This document shows positions 6,218-7,801 of a stretch of DNA of 7,801 bases, in pieces. Within the stretch, counting starts at the first letter, position 1; each line of letters begins with the position of its first letter. The translations under genes and the position numbers were made by a program. The notes beneath the pieces were generated by a model, which was not told the origin of the DNA, searched no databases, and worked only from the letters and a program-made list of their open reading frames with translations. Source of the stretch: Burkholderiaceae bacterium (GTDB lineage: Bacteria > Pseudomonadota > Gammaproteobacteria > Burkholderiales > Burkholderiaceae_C); contig JALRBF010000253.1 in assembly GCA_023262365.1 (NCBI GenBank), positions 1 through 7,801 on the forward strand. The letters are read 5' to 3'.

Positions 6218-7591
6218 TTAGCCGCGCCCGGCGCCGCGCGCCATGGACACCACCTCGCGCAGCCGCTCGGTAAGCGGGCCGTAGTCGTCGACAAACTGCC
6301 GACTCAAAGCGGCAAGCTGCCCGCCGAGCGAAGCCAACGCGTCGGTGAGCTCTTTTTGTAGCGCCTGGTCCAGCGCCAACACGCCTTCTTTAACCACCCG
6401 TACCTGCTCCTCTAACGCCTTGGCCAGTTGCGCCTGGTTGTGGTTGGCGTGCTCGGCCAGCTGGTTGGCAAAACGCTGGTTAATGGCCTCGTAGTCCGAC
6501 TCCAGCTTGGCAACGGTGCCCGCCACCGACTGCGTAATGCCTTGCACACCCTGGTTAAGATCTTGCAGCATGGCTTGCGCGGCTTGGCTGAACTGCGGGG
6601 TCGCCTCACTTAGCTGGCGCAGGGTAGAGACCAACTGTTGGCGCTGCGCATCCAGTGCCTGGTGCTGTTGGGTCATCTGCTCGGCGGCAACCCCAAAACT
6701 TGACGCTGCCTCTCTGAGGTTTCCAGCTTGGCCCGCAATCGCCTCCAGACTGCTCACCGCCTGCCCCAGTTGGGCGACCCACTGCTTCTGCTCGCGCTGA
6801 AGCACATCAAGTTCGTCTTTGTACTGTTGCTGCCACTGCAACAACTGACCCACTGCAGTATTCAGTTGTTTAAAGTTCTCGCCAAACTGCTCGGAGAGCT
6901 TGGCGTTGAAGTCGCGAATCACTTCTTTAAGCGCCTCAATGACAGCCTTTTGGTTATTCTCCACCATGTGCCTGGCGAAGCTATCAAACGCCTCTTGCAG
7001 TGCCTGCGACCGAACCGCTGCATCCTCGCTCAGCTCTCTCACCACGGCGATCAGTTGGTCATCGCGCTGGGCCTGCTGCACCCCGGCCTGCTGCACCTGG
7101 GCAATGACCTCGCGCAGCGCACCCACTTGCTGTTGAGCTTGCTCGTGCGAGGCTTTGCGCGCCACGCGCAACTCGGCCACCACGTCGCGCAACTCCACCT
7201 CTTGGGCCACACCCTCCTCGTCGGCATCAGCCTCTTTGGGCTGGCGAAAACGCTGGGCAAACCGCAGCGACAACGCACCGGCCACCCCCGCCAGGGACGC
7301 CCAAAAGGCGGTGCGAATACCGCCCAACAGGCTAGGAATGCTGGCCTGAACGTCGGTCGAATCGAAGCTAAAAAGGGCCAGCGTGATGCCTGTGAAGCAC
7401 CCCAAAATCCCCATGGTGGTCAAAATCTCGGGACCATGCGACACCGCAAAGCCATCAAAACGCCAATGCAGGTAAAGGGTTACCAGTGCAATGGCAGCAA
7501 TGAATCCGGTTTCAATTAGGGCGCCGCTAAATGGCATGGGAGTTTGTGCCTTGTTTAATGCGGCCCAGCCGACACGCGCCGCTCGGGCCAT
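6218..7591 (-). CDS. ZorA-like MotA/TolQ/ExbB-family channel protein with long coiled-coil tail
   Basis: The 457-residue protein has three hydrophobic helices (about 24-43, 56-75, 91-110). The last two carry family patterns: GILGCFTGI (61-69) and GIRTAFWASLAGVAGAL (91-107), with the Thr and Ser that line ion channels of this family. From about 120 to 440 it is almost pure helix, rich in Gln, Ala and Leu with heptad spacing, and should form a long cytoplasmic rod. This head-plus-tail layout beside an OmpA-domain partner is that of ZorA in Zorya anti-phage systems, where a ZorA pentamer surrounds a ZorB dimer. ExbB and TolQ lack such tails. The start could also be ATG at 7535-7537 (439 residues), which has AAGG upstream; the 18 extra residues include rare codons. 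First gene of a three-gene operon. Confidence 0.85.
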   Translation of the reverse strand: MARAARVGWAALNKAQTPMPFSGALIETGFIAAIALVTLYLHWRFDGFAVSHGPEILTTMGILGCFTGITLALFSFDSTDVQASIPSLLGGIRTAFWASLAGVAGALSLRFAQRFRQPKEADADEEGVAQEVELRDVVAELRVARKASHEQAQQQVGALREVIAQVQQAGVQQAQRDDQLIAVVRELSEDAAVRSQALQEAFDSFARHMVENNQKAVIEALKEVIRDFNAKLSEQFGENFKQLNTAVGQLLQWQQQYKDELDVLQREQKQWVAQLGQAVSSLEAIAGQAGNLREAASSFGVAAEQMTQQHQALDAQRQQLVSTLRQLSEATPQFSQAAQAMLQDLNQGVQGITQSVAGTVAKLESDYEAINQRFANQLAEHANHNQAQLAKALEEQVRVVKEGVLALDQALQKELTDALASLGGQLAALSRQFVDDYGPLTERLREVVSMARGAGRG

Positions 7592-7613
7592 GGTTGAATG
7601 GCAAGAAACGCCA

Positions 7614-7643
7614 ATTTTAGTACCCAGCGGCGCCCGGGCCCAA
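7614..7643 (-). promoter_or_regulatory. Possible sigma-70 promoter of the ZorAB-like operon
   Basis: Read on the minus strand, TAAAAT (7614-7619) is preceded, after an 18-bp spacer, by TTGGGC (7638-7643). The start of transcription would be near 7607, giving a 16-nt leader to ATG 7591 or about 70 nt to ATG 7537. The 7592-7759 gap otherwise holds GC-rich inverted repeats (7655-7660 with 7676-7681; 7697-7701 with 7705-7709) and no gene. Read-through from the tRNA gene upstream is an alternative. Confidence 0.4.
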
Positions 7644-7759
7644 CCCAGCAGAGCGGGGCCCCATCACACGGCATAGGCCCCACAACGCCTGCCTAACGCC
7701 GACACGGCGCGCGGTTATCGAACAATAAAAGCAACCGCCAACGGGCAAAATCTTAAAAA

Positions 7760-7801
7760 TGGTAGGTCGTGTAGGATTCGAACCTACGACCAACGGATTA
7801 A
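7760..7801 (-). tRNA. tRNA-Lys (UUU), 3' part, truncated by the window edge
   Basis: Read on the minus strand, the segment starts within the anticodon loop (TTAATCCG), continues through a variable loop, a T arm of GTAGG, TTCGAAT, CCTAC, the acceptor strand ACGACCT, discriminator A, and an encoded CCA ending at 7760. The visible anticodon part (..TT followed by AA) fits Lys (UUU) or Asn (GUU). The discriminator A and the ACGACCT acceptor strand favour Lys, since tRNA-Asn carries G there. The 5' half lies outside. The downstream side (7700-7759) has T-rich stretches but no convincing hairpin terminator. Confidence 0.9.

Noticed and set aside
6728..7519. 263-codon plus-strand frame opposite the ZorA-like gene
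   Set aside because: It is the complement of a coiled-coil gene; the Leu/His-rich translation has no domain, while the minus-strand frame has clear membrane helices and heptads.
7697..7709. Hairpin CGCCG-aca-CGGCG as a terminator for the tRNA
   Set aside because: Stem of five pairs with no T tract after it on either strand.

Overview
The window looks like ordinary chromosomal DNA of a GC-rich betaproteobacterium, most likely Burkholderiales and close to the Comamonadaceae. This is an inference from codon use, the tRNA-Lys sequence and the protein types; no 16S or species marker is present. Genes are densely packed on both strands, the longest gap is under 200 bp, and no insertion sequence, CRISPR array or integrase was seen.

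Left part (1-2710). A Rieske-type ring-hydroxylating oxygenase alpha subunit runs off the left edge on the minus strand. Upstream of it on the same strand is a 46-residue single-span membrane protein. Its predicted promoter (TATAAT at 806-811) is followed directly by a perfect 20-bp palindrome (781-800) that resembles an NrdR box and lies over the expected transcription start. On the plus strand follow a secreted histidine phosphatase with a TTG start and a LysE-family exporter, 22 nt apart. Converging on these is an uncharacterised exported protein with four cysteines in its mature part.

Middle part (2711-5161). A DMT/EamA-family permease on the minus strand diverges from a two-gene plus-strand operon. 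That operon encodes a YcgR-like PilZ protein and a membrane-bound GGDEF diguanylate cyclase. Their stop and start codons overlap in an ATGA, so a cyclic-di-GMP receptor and a cyclic-di-GMP producer are made from one message. The cyclase keeps its catalytic GGDEF motif but lacks the inhibitory I-site.

Right part (5148-7801). On the minus strand, downstream of a tRNA-Lys(UUU) whose 3' end lies at the right edge, is a tight three-gene operon. It encodes a MotA/TolQ/ExbB-type channel protein with a very long coiled-coil tail (ZorA-like), a MotB-like OmpA-domain protein (ZorB-like), and a basic 117-residue protein of unknown function. The first two have the architecture of the ion-driven motor of Zorya anti-phage systems. 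None of the known Zorya effectors (ZorC, D, E, F, G) is present; the third gene takes the effector's place. This is the best candidate in the window for an undescribed system. The third gene converges on the diguanylate cyclase gene and overlaps its end by 14 bp.
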